Positions 42,512 through 53,572 of a stretch of 64,000 bases of DNA are shown here, in pieces. The notes beneath the pieces were generated by a model. That model ran no database searches. It saw nothing but the letters and a program-made list of their open reading frames with translations, and was not told the DNA's origin. A program made the position numbers and the translations under genes. Each line of letters starts with the position of its first letter. Within the stretch, counting starts at the first letter, position 1. This stretch comes from Hemicordylus capensis. Its lineage: Eukaryota > Chordata > Lepidosauria > Squamata > Cordylidae. Where the stretch lies: positions 6,865,001 to 6,929,000 of the forward strand of contig NC_069671.1 in assembly GCF_027244095.1 (NCBI RefSeq), read 5' to 3'.

Positions 42512-42766
42512 GTATGGTGTGCCGTACCTAATGGTGAGGCGGGGAAGTCACTTGCCTAGGAAGCAAGAGGTTCCTGCTAGTATGTTCCCCAGACTATGGG
42601 AAACACCTATATTGGGCAGCAGCAATATCGGAAGATGCTGAAAGGCATCATCTCCTACTGAGATGGCAATGGGAAACCCCTCTTGTATTCTCCCAAAGAA
42701 AACCACATGGCTCTGTGGTTGCCAGGAGTCAACCCCGACTTGATGGCACAACTTTACTTTACTTTA
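42512..42766 (+). mobile_element. Sauria-type SINE
   Basis: GGTGAGGCGGGGAAGTCACT head (B box partly lost), AAGATGCTGAAAGGCATCAT, AACCCCGACTTGATGGCACA, AACTTTACTTTACTTTA. Confidence 0.9.
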
Positions 42767-42928
42767 TGGTGTGGCAAACTGCAGAGAAGGGAATCATGCT
42801 TTTGAATGTTGTTTGCAGTACAAACCTCTCTACCGTGGAAAGTTTGCATGTAAGAAAAAGGGTTCTAGAGTAAACCTCTTCCTCGAGGCAATTTTAGGAG
42901 TTCATATGGGAAGCATTTGAGTGTGCAG

Positions 42929-42930
<2 letters not shown>

Positions 42931-42983
<53 letters not shown>
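42931..42983 (+). repeat. (CA)n microsatellite
   Basis: About 26 CA units. Confidence 0.95.
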
Positions 42984-42987
<4 letters not shown>

Positions 42988-43029
42988 GGGCAGTCATACA
43001 TAGCATAGTGCCAGAATGCTGAAGCACCA

Positions 43030-43310
43030 GAACCCTATTCTCATGTTACGTTCAACACTCATACAAGTGTACAATGTATGCAAGTAGATCTGTACAGAGG
43101 TACAGCTGTTATCATGGTATATTGTACCGCTGTACCTATGTTTAATATTAACGTGGGAATACGAGTATACCTTCCTATCTGTACTATGCATTTGAGGGGT
43201 TTGTACCCAGGTTCACTTTTAAAACGAATCCAGGTACAGGTACAATCATTCACACACAAACATGTACGAGTGTTCAGGCATCTGTACACTCATGTCTGAA
43301 TAGAGCTAAG
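43030..43310 (+). repeat. Dispersed element, copy 2 (inverse of 26010)
   Basis: CTATTCTCATGTTACGTTCA start, CTTCCTATCTGTACTATGCA, CCAGGTTCACTTTTAAAACG, ending CTCATGTCTGAATAGAGC. Same block order as the reversed copy at 26010-26262. Confidence 0.6.
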
Positions 43311-45512
43311 ATGCACCGGCGCATGCAGATCAGGTCTAATTTTGTTATTAATTACATATGTATCAAGACTCTTCTCCAGAGATTCAGGGTGGCAGGACAA
43401 GGGGCTCTTGCTGCTCCCCCTGCTCTACCCAGAGGCCCTGGCAGGTTCAACTTTGCAGCCCCTTCGAATTGCTCAGTTCCAGCACTTCATTCGCACATGC
43501 CTCTCAACTGAACGTGCTGGCCCGGCATGAAATTTGGAGCACAACCGCCTCCCCCAAAGCACCCATACTTCCATCCTTCTTTTCTGCCTTGAATGGCATG
43601 GTGGGCTTTTTATTAGCTGCTGGCTATAGCGCCAGTTCCTTGTCTTGGCTTGAAAAAAAGAATTATATAATTATATACCAAAGCAGGGTGTTGACAGCAG
43701 AGCTGGGAGCGTGTTCTTCAAGATCTGCTCCTCCAGCTGCGTCTTGCTCCACGCATAATCCTTGTGACACTTGTCAGGATGCCGGTTGCTCGCTACCGTG
43801 GTAATAAGAGCTCCCGGGGGCTGCTGGGGAAAAGCCAACTCTTCCCCATCGTCTCCAGCAAGTGCTCCGGAGGATCAAATGTTTCAGCCAGCGAAGTGAG
43901 AGCAGAAAAAGGGCGCACGCCAGCCCTTGATGATTTAGGTGTGGGAAGGTTGTGGTGAGGTACGAGAGGGAGCTGGGACTTCCGTTCCCACTGTGTGATG
44001 GTGTCCAATTGTCCAAGGAAGGCACTAGTCAAAATTGCCACTTTTAGGGGCTTAGGAAATGGTCCCTGATCCTGGTGGGGACTCAGGCGAACAGCTGATG
44101 AATGCTTAATGGCAGAGTTCAGCTGGGACAGCAGGGTGTTGATGATCAGTTTGGAGGAGAAAGATGACCCAAACTCTGGATAATGACAAATGCATTATTG
44201 TCCCGTTTCACAAGCTTTCTTGAGTGCTAAAAGCTCATTTCTCGGATGCTGACTTGGGTCCAAGCTTCAGGAGTATCTGCTGTGGCCTTCCACCAAACAA
44301 GCAGCTATTCTGAGGACCCTCCAGGAGGTTTCCGTGTGTCCTGTGAGCCTGACCGGAGCTATCCCAAGTTTGATATGTTCTAGTTAAAGCCCCAGAGTGA
44401 AGGGGGCAATACTATAATTTTGAGAAGCTCGATGGAGCCAAAGGTTTTTGTCTGAAGACCTGGCGCTCAGCCTTTGCTAATGCTTGCCATGGATATTTCA
44501 GTCGGTCTGCACAGATTACTTGTAAGTGCTCTTTCAACAGCAGGTGCCAGAAGGAACCCTTTTTCTTAAGCTGCATGTGGCTTTGATGGGTTTTTAAAAA
44601 ACGCTTTCCTCCCTGCTCTCTTCTCCCCTTCCCTCTCCTGTCAGTTAAGGCCTCGAACCACTGTTTGGATTTTCCATTATGTTCTGAAATGGAAGTCTGT
44701 AATTTCATCTTGTCATCCTCCCCCGCCCCCCCCCCACTCCAGCCCTCTCTTCCTTGTAATACAGAGTGTTACTAGAAATGGCGTATTCCTGATAAAATAT
44801 TGATCGTGGCAGCTTTATGAGGTTGTGAACTCAGTAGGGGCAATGGCCTTTGAAGTTCTCTGATTTCCTTCAGGATTTCGCAGGCAAAAACGGCACTAGC
44901 GCTGGGGTAAGAGTGGCGTGGCCTGCAGAAAAATCTCCCCTGAGAGAGCCCTGCACTTTACAGAGTCATCATGCTCAGGTGAAGTAACTGCCTGAGCTAA
45001 GCTGGATGAGAATGGCGTGGTCAGTTTATGATGTGTTTGATCTTATTTTGGACCACCCTATCCAGGATACTTGCGTCATAAAACTGGACAAGTGAGGGAC
45101 AGTGTGGAAAGTAGATTAAACCATACACAGCCCCTTTGCCGAGATGTATATATGGACGCGACCCCATAGTAGATTCATTGCTCTTGTAGGGGATCAGAAG
45201 ATTGTCTCTTTCTTGAGCAAATCTGGCCCGGAGGTCACGCAACTGGCCTTCCAGTTGCAAATCTGGAAGCAAAAGAGCCTAGAGAGATGGAGGTGTTTGC
45301 TTTTGGGGGTCGAGGCTGGGTTCATCACCTCTTCAAAATGGCTTTCAAGTAAAACTAACTAGCACCTTGAGTTTGCGGGGTGGCAGAAGGGAATTGCAAC
45401 AGCCATAAGGCAAAATGAAATTACTAAAAAAATTGCGTTATTTTCTGTCCCGTGTTCCATCTTTCCCCCCAGACGTAGCACTTCAAACTAGACCTGTCTG
45501 ATTCCTATACAG
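43311..45512. other. Intergenic, unique-looking, no gene
   Basis: About 2.2 kb with few repeats. Open frames near 43358-43804 match nothing I know. Confidence 0.4.
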
Positions 45513-45650
45513 CAGGGGTAGGCAACCTTGGCTCTCCAGCTGTTTTTGAACTACAACTCTCATCCTCCTCAGCCACATCAAATGGTAGCAGGGGAGGATG
45601 ATGGGAGTTGTAGTGCACAACAGCTGGAGAGCCAGGATTGGTTACCCCTG
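45513..45650. mobile_element. Palindromic hAT-like MITE
   Basis: Ends CAGGGGTAGGCAACCTTGGC and GATTGGTTACCCCTG, arms CCAGCTGTTTTTGAACTACA / TTGTAGTGCACAACAGCTGG. Confidence 0.88.
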
Positions 45651-46347
45651 CTGTATTGGATGTAGTTTCTGTGTTTTTAAAAGGTTGTACATAGGGGAAA
45701 TTTCTGGCAGATGTGTGTCTTTCCCCACTGTATTATTAGGACTGAAGAAGCTACATGCAGTTACTGAAATGCTCCCTTCTACATAAATATTAAAGGGAAA
45801 GGGTGTCCATTTATACAGACTTTAAAAATAAAAAACCACTCTTTTCTCTGCTCTTTCAAACTAAGAGAACCTGCTTTTGAACAGCATTTGAGAATAGGAC
45901 TGTGCATTTTGGAATGCTGCCCCCACCCCCGCAATTTAAAACCCCTGATGACATCTCCCTTTGTTTACTTTTGGAATAATTTTTGTGGTTCTTATGATGG
46001 CAGAAAGAGGTTTGACACCAAAAGGACAATCTGCCTCAAGGAGAAAGTGAGCGATAAACATATCAAACTTCTTTTGATTGTAGTGCACACTGGTTAAGCT
46101 TGTCTTGAGGTTTCAAGGTGTGAGTTGCGGGTCACACCAGCCAGCGTGGAGACCTTGCTGCCCAATTTGCGGAACATGGATTAGAACCAGTTTGCCCCCT
46201 GCAGCCCAGAACCTGGCTAAGTTTTTCTCCTCCCCTCACACCCCACTTCCAGATTGAGGTAGCTGGTGCATTTTTTAAATGCATATCTTAGATGAAGCAT
46301 GGCACTGAAATGTGGGATGCATGGGTGGGGGGGGGGGAGGATGGAAC
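45651..46347. other. Intergenic, nothing recognised
   Basis: No gene or repeat family identified. Confidence 0.4.
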
Positions 46348-46739
46348 TCTAGATCACAGTTTCTCAACCACCGGTCCCTGGACCGCTACCGGTCCGCAAA
46401 GGGTTGAGTGCCGGTCCCTGGCTGGGAGTCACCGCCCCCCCCCCCCCACAACTGCAATCAAGGCACTCACTTCCTCAGTTCTGCACATGGCACAGAAGAG
46501 GAAGAGGAGTATCATGGAGGCGCAGAAAGGGAGTGCAGGTGGACCTTCCTTGGGGGAGGGGGAGCAAGCACAAGTACCAAGGAGGGCTGAGGGAGGCAGC
46601 ATGGTGCGGGGGAGAGGCAAGATACCATTTTGTGCATTCACGCAAAAGGGTAACTGGATGAATGGCACTGGAATGAAGTGATCCTAAGGCAGGGGCATAA
46701 CTACTATTAAGCAAGGGGAGGCGGTTGCCTGGGGGTGGG

Positions 46740-47735
46740 GGCTGTTCCTGGTACCCAACTTATGTATCTTTTTAGTGTGAGCCCTTTAGGAAAGTTCACT
46801 TTCAAATTAGTGTTTCTAGTGTGTTCTAGGCATTAAAAGGAGCACAAATATATAGTACTCAATGTATATCACTATATATTTTGAAGTGTGTGTGTATTCA
46901 GTGAAATGTATTTCTAGGCAGCATACTTATTTTGAAATATCAGACTTAAATCCTTGGGGCCTGGGGTGTGCGGAGGCCCTGGACTTTGAGAAGGGGCCCC
47001 ATTTTAAAATCTGGTCTCTGGGCCCACTCCAACCTTGCTACACCCCTGCATCGACCCTTTGACCCATCCACCCACCCACCCTTTGACCCATCCACCCTTC
47101 GACCCTGGAGCACACACCAGCCCCCTGCTAATGGAGCAAAGAGACGCCTCTTTAAAAGTGGTGATGATTCTCTTGATAGAAAGGGGGGAGCAACTGGCCC
47201 TATCCAGCCCCAGCACAAAATCCCTTGGGGGGGGGGCTGTTCCTGGTACCCGACTTATGCATCTTTTTAGAGTGTGAGCCCTTTAGGAAAGTTCACTTTC
47301 GAATTAGTGTTTCTAGTGTGTTCTAGGCATTAAAAGGAGCACAAATATATAGTACTCAATGTATATCACTATATATTGTGAAGTGTGTGTGTATTCAGTG
47401 AAATGTATTTCTAGGCAGCATACTTATTTTGAAATATCAGACTTAAATCCTTGGGGCCTGGGGTGTGTGGAGGCCCTGGATTTTGAGAAGGGGCCCCATT
47501 TTAAAATCTGGTCTCTGGGCCCACTCCAACCTTGCTACACCCCTGCATCGACCCTTTGACCCATCCACCCACCCACCCTTTGACCCACCCACCCTTTGAC
47601 CCATCCACCATTCCACCCACCCACCCATCCGCCCTTCCACCCATCCACCCTTTGACCCATCCACCCTTCTACCCTTTGACCCTTCCACCGTTTGACCCAT
47701 CCACCCTTCCATCCTTTGACCCATCCACCCATCCA
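46740..47735 (+). repeat. 497-bp tandem duplication
   Basis: AGGAAAGTTCACTTTC, TGTGTTCTAGGCATTAAAAG, CCTTGGGGCCTGGGGTGTG and CCACTCCAACCTTGCTACAC all recur exactly 497 bp apart with few changes (about 98% over the first 350 bp). Confidence 0.92.
47110..47240 (+). repeat. L2-like LINE tail piece
   Basis: CCCTGCTAATGGAGCAAAGA, GACGCCTCTTTAAAAGTGGT, CAACTGGCCCTATCCAGCCC; lies in the spacer of the tandem duplication. Confidence 0.6.
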
Positions 47736-47745
47736 CCCTTTGAGT
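47540..47745 (+). repeat. CCCATCCACCCTTTGA minisatellite
   Basis: About 12 variable units of CCCATCCACCCTTTGA. A short version sits at the matching place of the first 497-bp unit (47045-47105), so the array grew after duplication. Confidence 0.9.
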
Positions 47746-47980
47746 TTAAGTACACCAACATCTGGGGACCCAAGGCTGAAAACCCCTAATATTCCATGTT
47801 TGCAAAAGATTCCAAATTTAATGATTTCAATGCTTGTATTATTTTAATTGTAAACTGCCCAGAGATGCAAGTTTTGCTGGTCTGGGAAACTGTGCATGAA
47901 GAATGTAGCGGTCCTTGTAACTCTGCACAAAGAATTTAGCTGTCCTTGACTCCAAAAAGGTTGAGAAACACTGTCTAGAT

Positions 47981-48514
47981 GGTGTCCATTTTCACTATGG
48001 ATTGGACTAAATGGCCTTTGTGCAGCCCACCTGGTCTGGCTCTATGGCCTCAGTTGCTGCTAGTCCCAGACATGATCATGCATTGCCTAGCAGAATTCTA
48101 GCTTGTGTACGGAAGAATGAAGTGAACAGTTTGTAAGGATGACGATCTGCTACTGGCCCCACCTAGGAAGGGGAGGTGATTCTTCTCCTCTTGTCTGCAT
48201 CTGCTATTTCTGTCTCACCTTAGAACACCCAGTTGTACATCTGCTGTTGTAGCTGAATAATTCTAATCTATATTAAAGAGTTTTTCATGAAAACTGTGAA
48301 AATGAAAAACATCCTTTGGTGTGTTATGAAATACATCCTCTGGAGTTCCATTGCTGCATCAAACTGGAACGATTAGAACTTAAGTGAATGGTTCAGAAAG
48401 CAATGCTACTTCTGGAATTTTAATGGTTTCAAAACTTTCAACAACGTGGCTGCCATCTGCCTGCCCCCCTTACACAGGCACAATGATCGTGTACGTCCCT
48501 AACACATAGGGTGC
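47981..48514. other. Spacer between the repeats and the FBRSL1 3' end
   Basis: Unique, non-coding; no repeat recognised. Confidence 0.4.
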
Positions 48515-48535
48515 ACAAACGAATCCCCCTTTCCC

Positions 48536-48541
48536 TTTATT
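48536..48541 (-). promoter_or_regulatory. Candidate distal polyadenylation signal AATAAA
   Basis: First canonical AATAAA on the minus strand after the FBRSL1 stop codon, followed by T/G-rich sequence (ttcgtttgtg, ctatgtgtt) suitable as a downstream element. This would give a 3'UTR of about 2.2 kb. Confidence 0.45.
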
Positions 48542-50217
48542 TGCTATAGCATCCCTCTTCTTTGTGTTGAAGTATAAAACTATGGTGTTTAATATATAGG
48601 TCTGCTTCCTTTCAGGAGTGTGGTTGCCACGGTTTAGTGGCGGCTTCCATGCCCCTCTCAGTATTGTATGCAGCCCCCTGCCCACATGGTGCCAGGGCAA
48701 CCTTGAAGGCAAGCTGCTTGCAGAAAATGGCAAACTCCCAGCTGAGCCGCCTGACTCTTTAATGGTCCAAATCTGCCGAAGGCCTAGCAGCGTTAATAGG
48801 CTGAGCACGTTCATCAATAAACCATTTACTCTCCCTCTCCCTCCCAGCGGTCGCTGTGACTAGATCTGACACACAAACACTTAACTACCTTTTTCATCCA
48901 AAATCAATGTTGTATTTATCTTCAATGATCTACAAAGAAACCGAATGTTTAAAATTACAGGGGATGCAGGGAGGAAGGTGGGGGAAGGAGAGGAAATACA
49001 GGAAGTCAAGGAAAGGAATCATTATTAGCAGATTGAGTTAACTAGAGAGCAGAAACCCAGAATAATATAAAAACATGAATTCTGGAGGACAAAAAGGGGG
49101 GGAAGATGACACAGTGAGTAAAACACAGCCGCCCCAGTCAAGTGAGGGGCAAGGAGGCTTCTGTGTGTCCCGAGCAGATGGGCAGCTAGATGCTGCATGC
49201 ACAAATCCCCTCTCCTGGCTCCAGCTGCTGGGGCAGTGTTCAGGAGGGAAGACCAGGGGCAACCAAACTGTTGACTGGCAGATTTTGAAAGAGGCGCTTG
49301 CACAAGCTCCATTGGATTGAGGCAGCAGCAGAACTTGCATATAAAAAGTAAAACTGGAAATCAAACATATCACTGTTTTGAAAAAATGTTGTTCAAGCAA
49401 AAATTGCACTGAAACAAACAACCGGAAGATGGTCATTGTGAACAACAGAGAACATAGCTTCTCAAATCGACCTTTTTTCTTTTAACAGTTCCAGAAAGAA
49501 GGCTGCACACAGTGTGCCCAAAGGGATCTAGGAGACTGTCCATGCCTGACAGTGTGCCTGCCGGGAAGGAACAATGAAAGGCAACCGGAAAGGGAGAAAC
49601 GAGGCAAGTTCCGTCTGGGTTGTAGAACCTTCAGTAGAGGGTGATCCGAAATGTTTCCTTATTGTCATCGAACTGTTGTGTTTGTGTGATTTTTTTTTTT
49701 AAAAATCAAAATAAAAATGGAACAACAAAAATAAGCCCACTGCCATGGGGTTGTTTTTTGGGTGGAATAGAAGCTTTCTCCTCCTCCTCCACAGACTATT
49801 GCCATCCCTTCTCCGAAGCCACACATTGGTTGTGGGGGTTTGGGATTTGTAATTGCTTTCCTTCCCTCTTCCTCCCCACCCCCAGCATCGGCCTCCAAGT
49901 TCTGTTGCATAGTTGAAGTTTATATGGCACAATTAACTTTTTGAGTGTCATATATCTGTGGGTTATTTTTACTCTGATGGTAACAAGGATGAGTTGTAAT
50001 AATGTTAACAAATAACCAGAGAGTGGTTCTAGAAACCATTTTTTATAAAGTCTACCTATGTTAAGAATTCAATATTGGTGTACATTTATATTAACAGAAT
50101 ATTTACATATTGTTTTCTTTTTTTGTTGTTTAAAACAAGAAGTCAAAAAAATTCTCATTTCTCCATAATATAAGGCAAAAAACAAATAGTTTTGTACATT
50201 ATTATTATTATTATTAT

Positions 50218-50223
50218 TTTAAT
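50218..50223 (-). promoter_or_regulatory. Candidate proximal polyadenylation signal ATTAAA
   Basis: The commonest AATAAA variant, about 550 nt downstream of the FBRSL1 stop and next to an AAT microsatellite. It may be fortuitous in AT-rich DNA. Confidence 0.25.
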
Positions 50224-50771
50224 ATATTTCTGTAACTTCAGTTCCAAAGTACCAAGAGAAGTGAGTGGCCTCAATTCAGGAACCTCACAGTGGACTGTAC
50301 GAAACTACAGTATTTCCATAAATAATACTTTTAAGAACCCTGGGTGTTTTTGTTTGTTTTTACTTAAGGATCTGAGGCCATTAAATTTTAACTAACAACA
50401 AAAGCCTTTTTTTTATAATGTGAATAAAGAGCACAAAATTAAAAAAAATACAAATTCATTAAAAATGTTTCTCACATTTGGGAAAAAATGTACAAACTTG
50501 GTAATATTTTAACTCAGCACAGAAGCAAAAAACAAAAAAACAAAATCAAGACCTATATATTAAATTTTCATTTTCAGCAACCATCTGGTTGGAAGGTTTG
50601 TAACCTATCACCCACCCCTCCCTCCCCCAAATTATTTATGGAACTGTGCTTAATTTCTACAAATTTACAGTTTTAAAAATAGTTTACAGCAGTGCATTTT
50701 TAAAAGGTATTTGTTTTTCTCCTCTATTTACAGATGAGTTTTTAAATTCATCCTGTTTTGTTGGTTAGGGA

Positions 50772-52008
50772 CTATCGTGCCTCTACTTCTTTGGGGTTCC
50801 TAGAAGGAGAATAGTCTCTTGACTCTGAGTTTGTGAGCGGAGTAGTCCGGCGTGGGGATGAAGGTCGTGTGCTACTGGCTGGCACCAAAGGGGGCGGGGC
50901 ACTCAAAGCGGCTGTGGGTGGGTTTCTGTTTAAGATTCCATTGTGCATGGCAGCCGAGGGGCTCAGTCTGGGATAGTGCATCCCACTAAGATGAGGCATG
51001 AAGGAGGGCACGTGGGCCAGGTGGCTTTCAATAGGGGACGAGTGCAAGTGGTGCATCCTGGCACGCTCCAGTTCTTCTCGTAAGTGCAACCTCTCCCTCT
51101 CCTCTGCTTGCCGGAGCCGCTCCTGCTCACGTCGCGCTTCAAGAAGGTTCTCGTGGTTGTAGTCGTGGGGTTCTCTGTCTCGGTAAGAGCGCTCGTGGTC
51201 GTAGAATCCAGAGGTGGTGGGGAACCTGTGGATGGGATCTGCTCGCAGCTGGAAGTCCATTCGACGGTGCAGATCCAAGCTCCGATAGGCATCTCTTAAT
51301 GGGTCCCTCACTGGGTCCCAGGAGAACCCTGGATGGGGCAGTCGGTCCCTTCCTGTCAAGGGATTCATGCCCATTAATGGGGTCATCATTCTGCTGCGGT
51401 CCAGGACGTTCATGTTGTTCATCTGATGGACACTGCCCATGGAGATGGGCATGGTGGCCGCCATTGTATGAGGCAATGGTAATCCATGCAAGGAGGGTGG
51501 CGGTGGGTGCTCAACAGTTCTGGAATGCTGTGAAGGTTCCGAGCTCACAACCAAGACGTCGCCATCCTCCTTGCGCTCCTCTTTGACCTTGATGTCGTTC
51601 TTCATCTTCTGAAGGTCAGCTGGAAGCTCTGGCTTTCTTTCAATGTCCTTGTTCATTAGATTGCTGAGTTTCAAGCTCTCGCTCAGTGCAGGTTTGCTGT
51701 AGGGGGATACAGACTGGATTACTGGCTTTGTGTTGTCCTCAGAGGATCTCTTTTCATGGCTTGGTGGTTCCTTCACTGGGGAGCGGCTCTCTTTGATCTT
51801 GTGCTCCACAATTGGAGGAGGATCCCTCAGCCGGTCTGGAATCTCTCTCTCTGGTTCTTTAGGTCTTTCTCTGTCACTGAGACTAACTTGTCTGATGGGA
51901 TCACTGGAGGTCTGGCTGTTGCTACGAATGAGGTTACTGATCTGGTGAGTCACTGGAGCGGAAGCTGGTGAGGATCTGTTTGAATGCCTGTTTTTTTCCA
52001 GAAGATCC
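50772..52008 (-). CDS. FBRSL1: FBRSL1 last coding exon (C-terminal ~411 aa and stop)
   Basis: Final exon of an AUTS2-family gene. On the minus strand the acceptor reads ttttcttccag before GGATCTTCTG; the first G completes an Arg codon split by the intron, and the frame runs open to TAG at 50774-50772. Visible protein: a charged start (DLLEKNRHSNRSSPASAPV), a KVKEERKEDGD acidic/basic patch, a block with NVLDRSRMMTPLMGMNPL, then RDPLRDAYRSLDLHRRMDF, a Glu/Arg-rich probable helix (EARREQERLRQAEERERL) and the family end PPTAALSAPPPLVPAS, SPRRTTPL, NPKEVEAR. AUTS2 has a poly-His run in this region and ends ...HTLKDIEAR as I recall it, so FBRSL1 is the better call. From family knowledge, AUTS2 and its paralogues associate with non-canonical PRC1 complexes in the nucleus. 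No stop or frameshift is seen. AUTS2-family membership is near certain; the paralogue is slightly less so. Confidence 0.93.
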
Positions 52009-53343
52009 CTGGAAGAAAATAAACACAGTGTGAGAATGTTGCTATTTAAGTATCAAGTTACTAGTCCTTGTGTCACAGTGACATCTTTAGAATCTGCTGC
52101 TCTACCTGGAGAACAATGAATGCCAAGAGCTTGAAACACAAAAAACGAAGGTTCATCTCATGTGTGACTTGGCTGGATCTGTAGTGGTCTGTCTGTGCCT
52201 GGAAATTGCTTAACTACTACTTTTAAGCTTTGTAAACGATTCTAACTGACTAACGCACGCTGGCAATCCATTAACATCCTCTATGGCTTGAGACATCTAG
52301 CAGGACTGAATGCACACAGTACACAAGCCAAAAGAACTGAAAACCTTGCATGTGCACCTCGTCTGTCCCCCTGGCCCGCAATAACCTGGCACTCTATATG
52401 AGGGAAATTCCGTTGCCGTAAGCAAAGCAGAAATGATGTCCAAAAAGCACATCTTTATAATCTGTATACCTTAATTCTAATTGCATATTTGACGTTTCCC
52501 CCCTAGAATTCCTTTTGGCATTCTGATTTTGGATTCTTTTGGTAATATAATGCCGGTAGATTTGGGGCAAGCAGATACAGCAAATGGAATTTCTTGCTTG
52601 CTTGCTTGCTGTGGAGCCACAGAACTATACCTCCCCCGCCCCCCATCCCAAATCACCTCTTTCTAGTCCCTCGAAGAAGAAAAGAGAACCAGAAACCCTC
52701 CGACATTCCATTTTCACAAATCAAACTGGGCAGCAGAGAGTGCAAATGATGAACCTCTTTGCCCAGCCGATTCCAGTTGGGGAATTCTAGAGCCCTCGGG
52801 TGAAACAGTTCCCTCAAGCAATGCCTAATAAAGGCTCAGGGACCAAACAGGGCTTGGCCTTCAGCAATGTGTCCAGCTTGGCAAACAGTTTCTTTTTCCA
52901 GCCTCAATTTCTGTGACTTCCCTTCTCTCTCCTCCCCCCTGAAACGTTGAGTTTTACATGTTGTGGCTTATCGGACAGAAGCCATTTTAAAACCACATTG
53001 TTGCATGATGAACCCTTGTGGTGCAGTAGCTCAGAGCATGAAACGGGGCACGTCACATTGTGCCATCTCTCTTCCCCATCTTTTGCTTTTCACCTGTTTG
53101 TGATGCTCGGGAGAGAACTGCCCAGTCCACAAGGTACGTTGCTGTGCACGAATGGCTCGCCCCGAGATCATTCATAAGCAGTTTTGACAGGCAAGCTAAC
53201 TGCTATGCTCTACTCTTTTCAATAAAACGCTGGATTATTTCAAAAGCTAAAATTTAGGATGCTGATTAGATTATGCAAGTAGGTGCAACACACACACTCG
53301 GTGTCCTGTCTTCAGTAAGCGACACCCGCTCCCCACAATTTAC

Positions 53344-53572
53344 CTCTCTTTGTCTCTGTCGTCTTTACTTGTGGAAAGATCCCTCTTCTCCGACTCTCTG
53401 TCTCTGTCGTGATTAGTCACGGAGGAGCTCCGTTCAGAGTCACCAGGCTTGGGCCACTGAGGTGGAGTTGGGAATGAGGGTGGTGTCCGGTGGAGTCTGT
53501 TCCATGGCTCGTGGGGATTGTTAAAGCTCTGGATGCTGGGCCCATCTTTGTGAGCAAAAATGCTGTTGTGAC
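53344..53572 (-). CDS. FBRSL1: FBRSL1 penultimate coding exon
   Basis: This 229-nt exon has acceptor ggttctag before GTCACAAC and donor AGAG followed by gtaaat. Two bases finish a Ser codon from the upstream exon and two bases start the Arg codon finished by the last exon. It encodes [18 protein letters not shown] followed by the family hallmark [19 protein letters not shown] and then an Arg/Asp/Ser-rich stretch ([18 protein letters not shown]). The hallmark is shared by AUTS2 and FBRSL1. Phase, splice sites and protein match all agree. Its introns are 1,335 bp downstream and 2,150 bp upstream. Confidence 0.93.

Larger units (their letters stand above)
46355..47973. mobile_element. hAT (Charlie-like) element with internal duplications
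   Basis: Ends CACAGTTTCTCAACCACCGG and, reversed, CAGTGTTTCTCAACC, flanked by TCTAGAT on both sides (46348-46354, 47974-47980). No transposase is recognisable. The body holds a 497-bp tandem duplication, L2-like tail text and a 16-bp minisatellite. Confidence 0.6.
48515..50771 (-). other. FBRSL1: Predicted FBRSL1 3' untranslated region
   Basis: Sequence directly downstream of the FBRSL1 stop on the minus strand. It is AT-rich near the stop, has no recognised interspersed repeat although the DNA beyond it is crowded with them, and reaches its first canonical AATAAA at 48541-48536. A short AAT tract lies inside it (50199-50217). The end is inferred from the signal only; a shorter form using ATTAAA at 50223-50218 is possible. 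Confidence 0.5.

Noticed and set aside
46292-46714. Open frames on both strands around 46.3-46.7 kb
   Set aside because: They lie inside a hAT-like element with poly-C and poly-G runs; no protein similarity.
50772-52008. Gene call AUTS2
   Set aside because: C-terminus, missing poly-His tract and upstream exon text fit FBRSL1 better.
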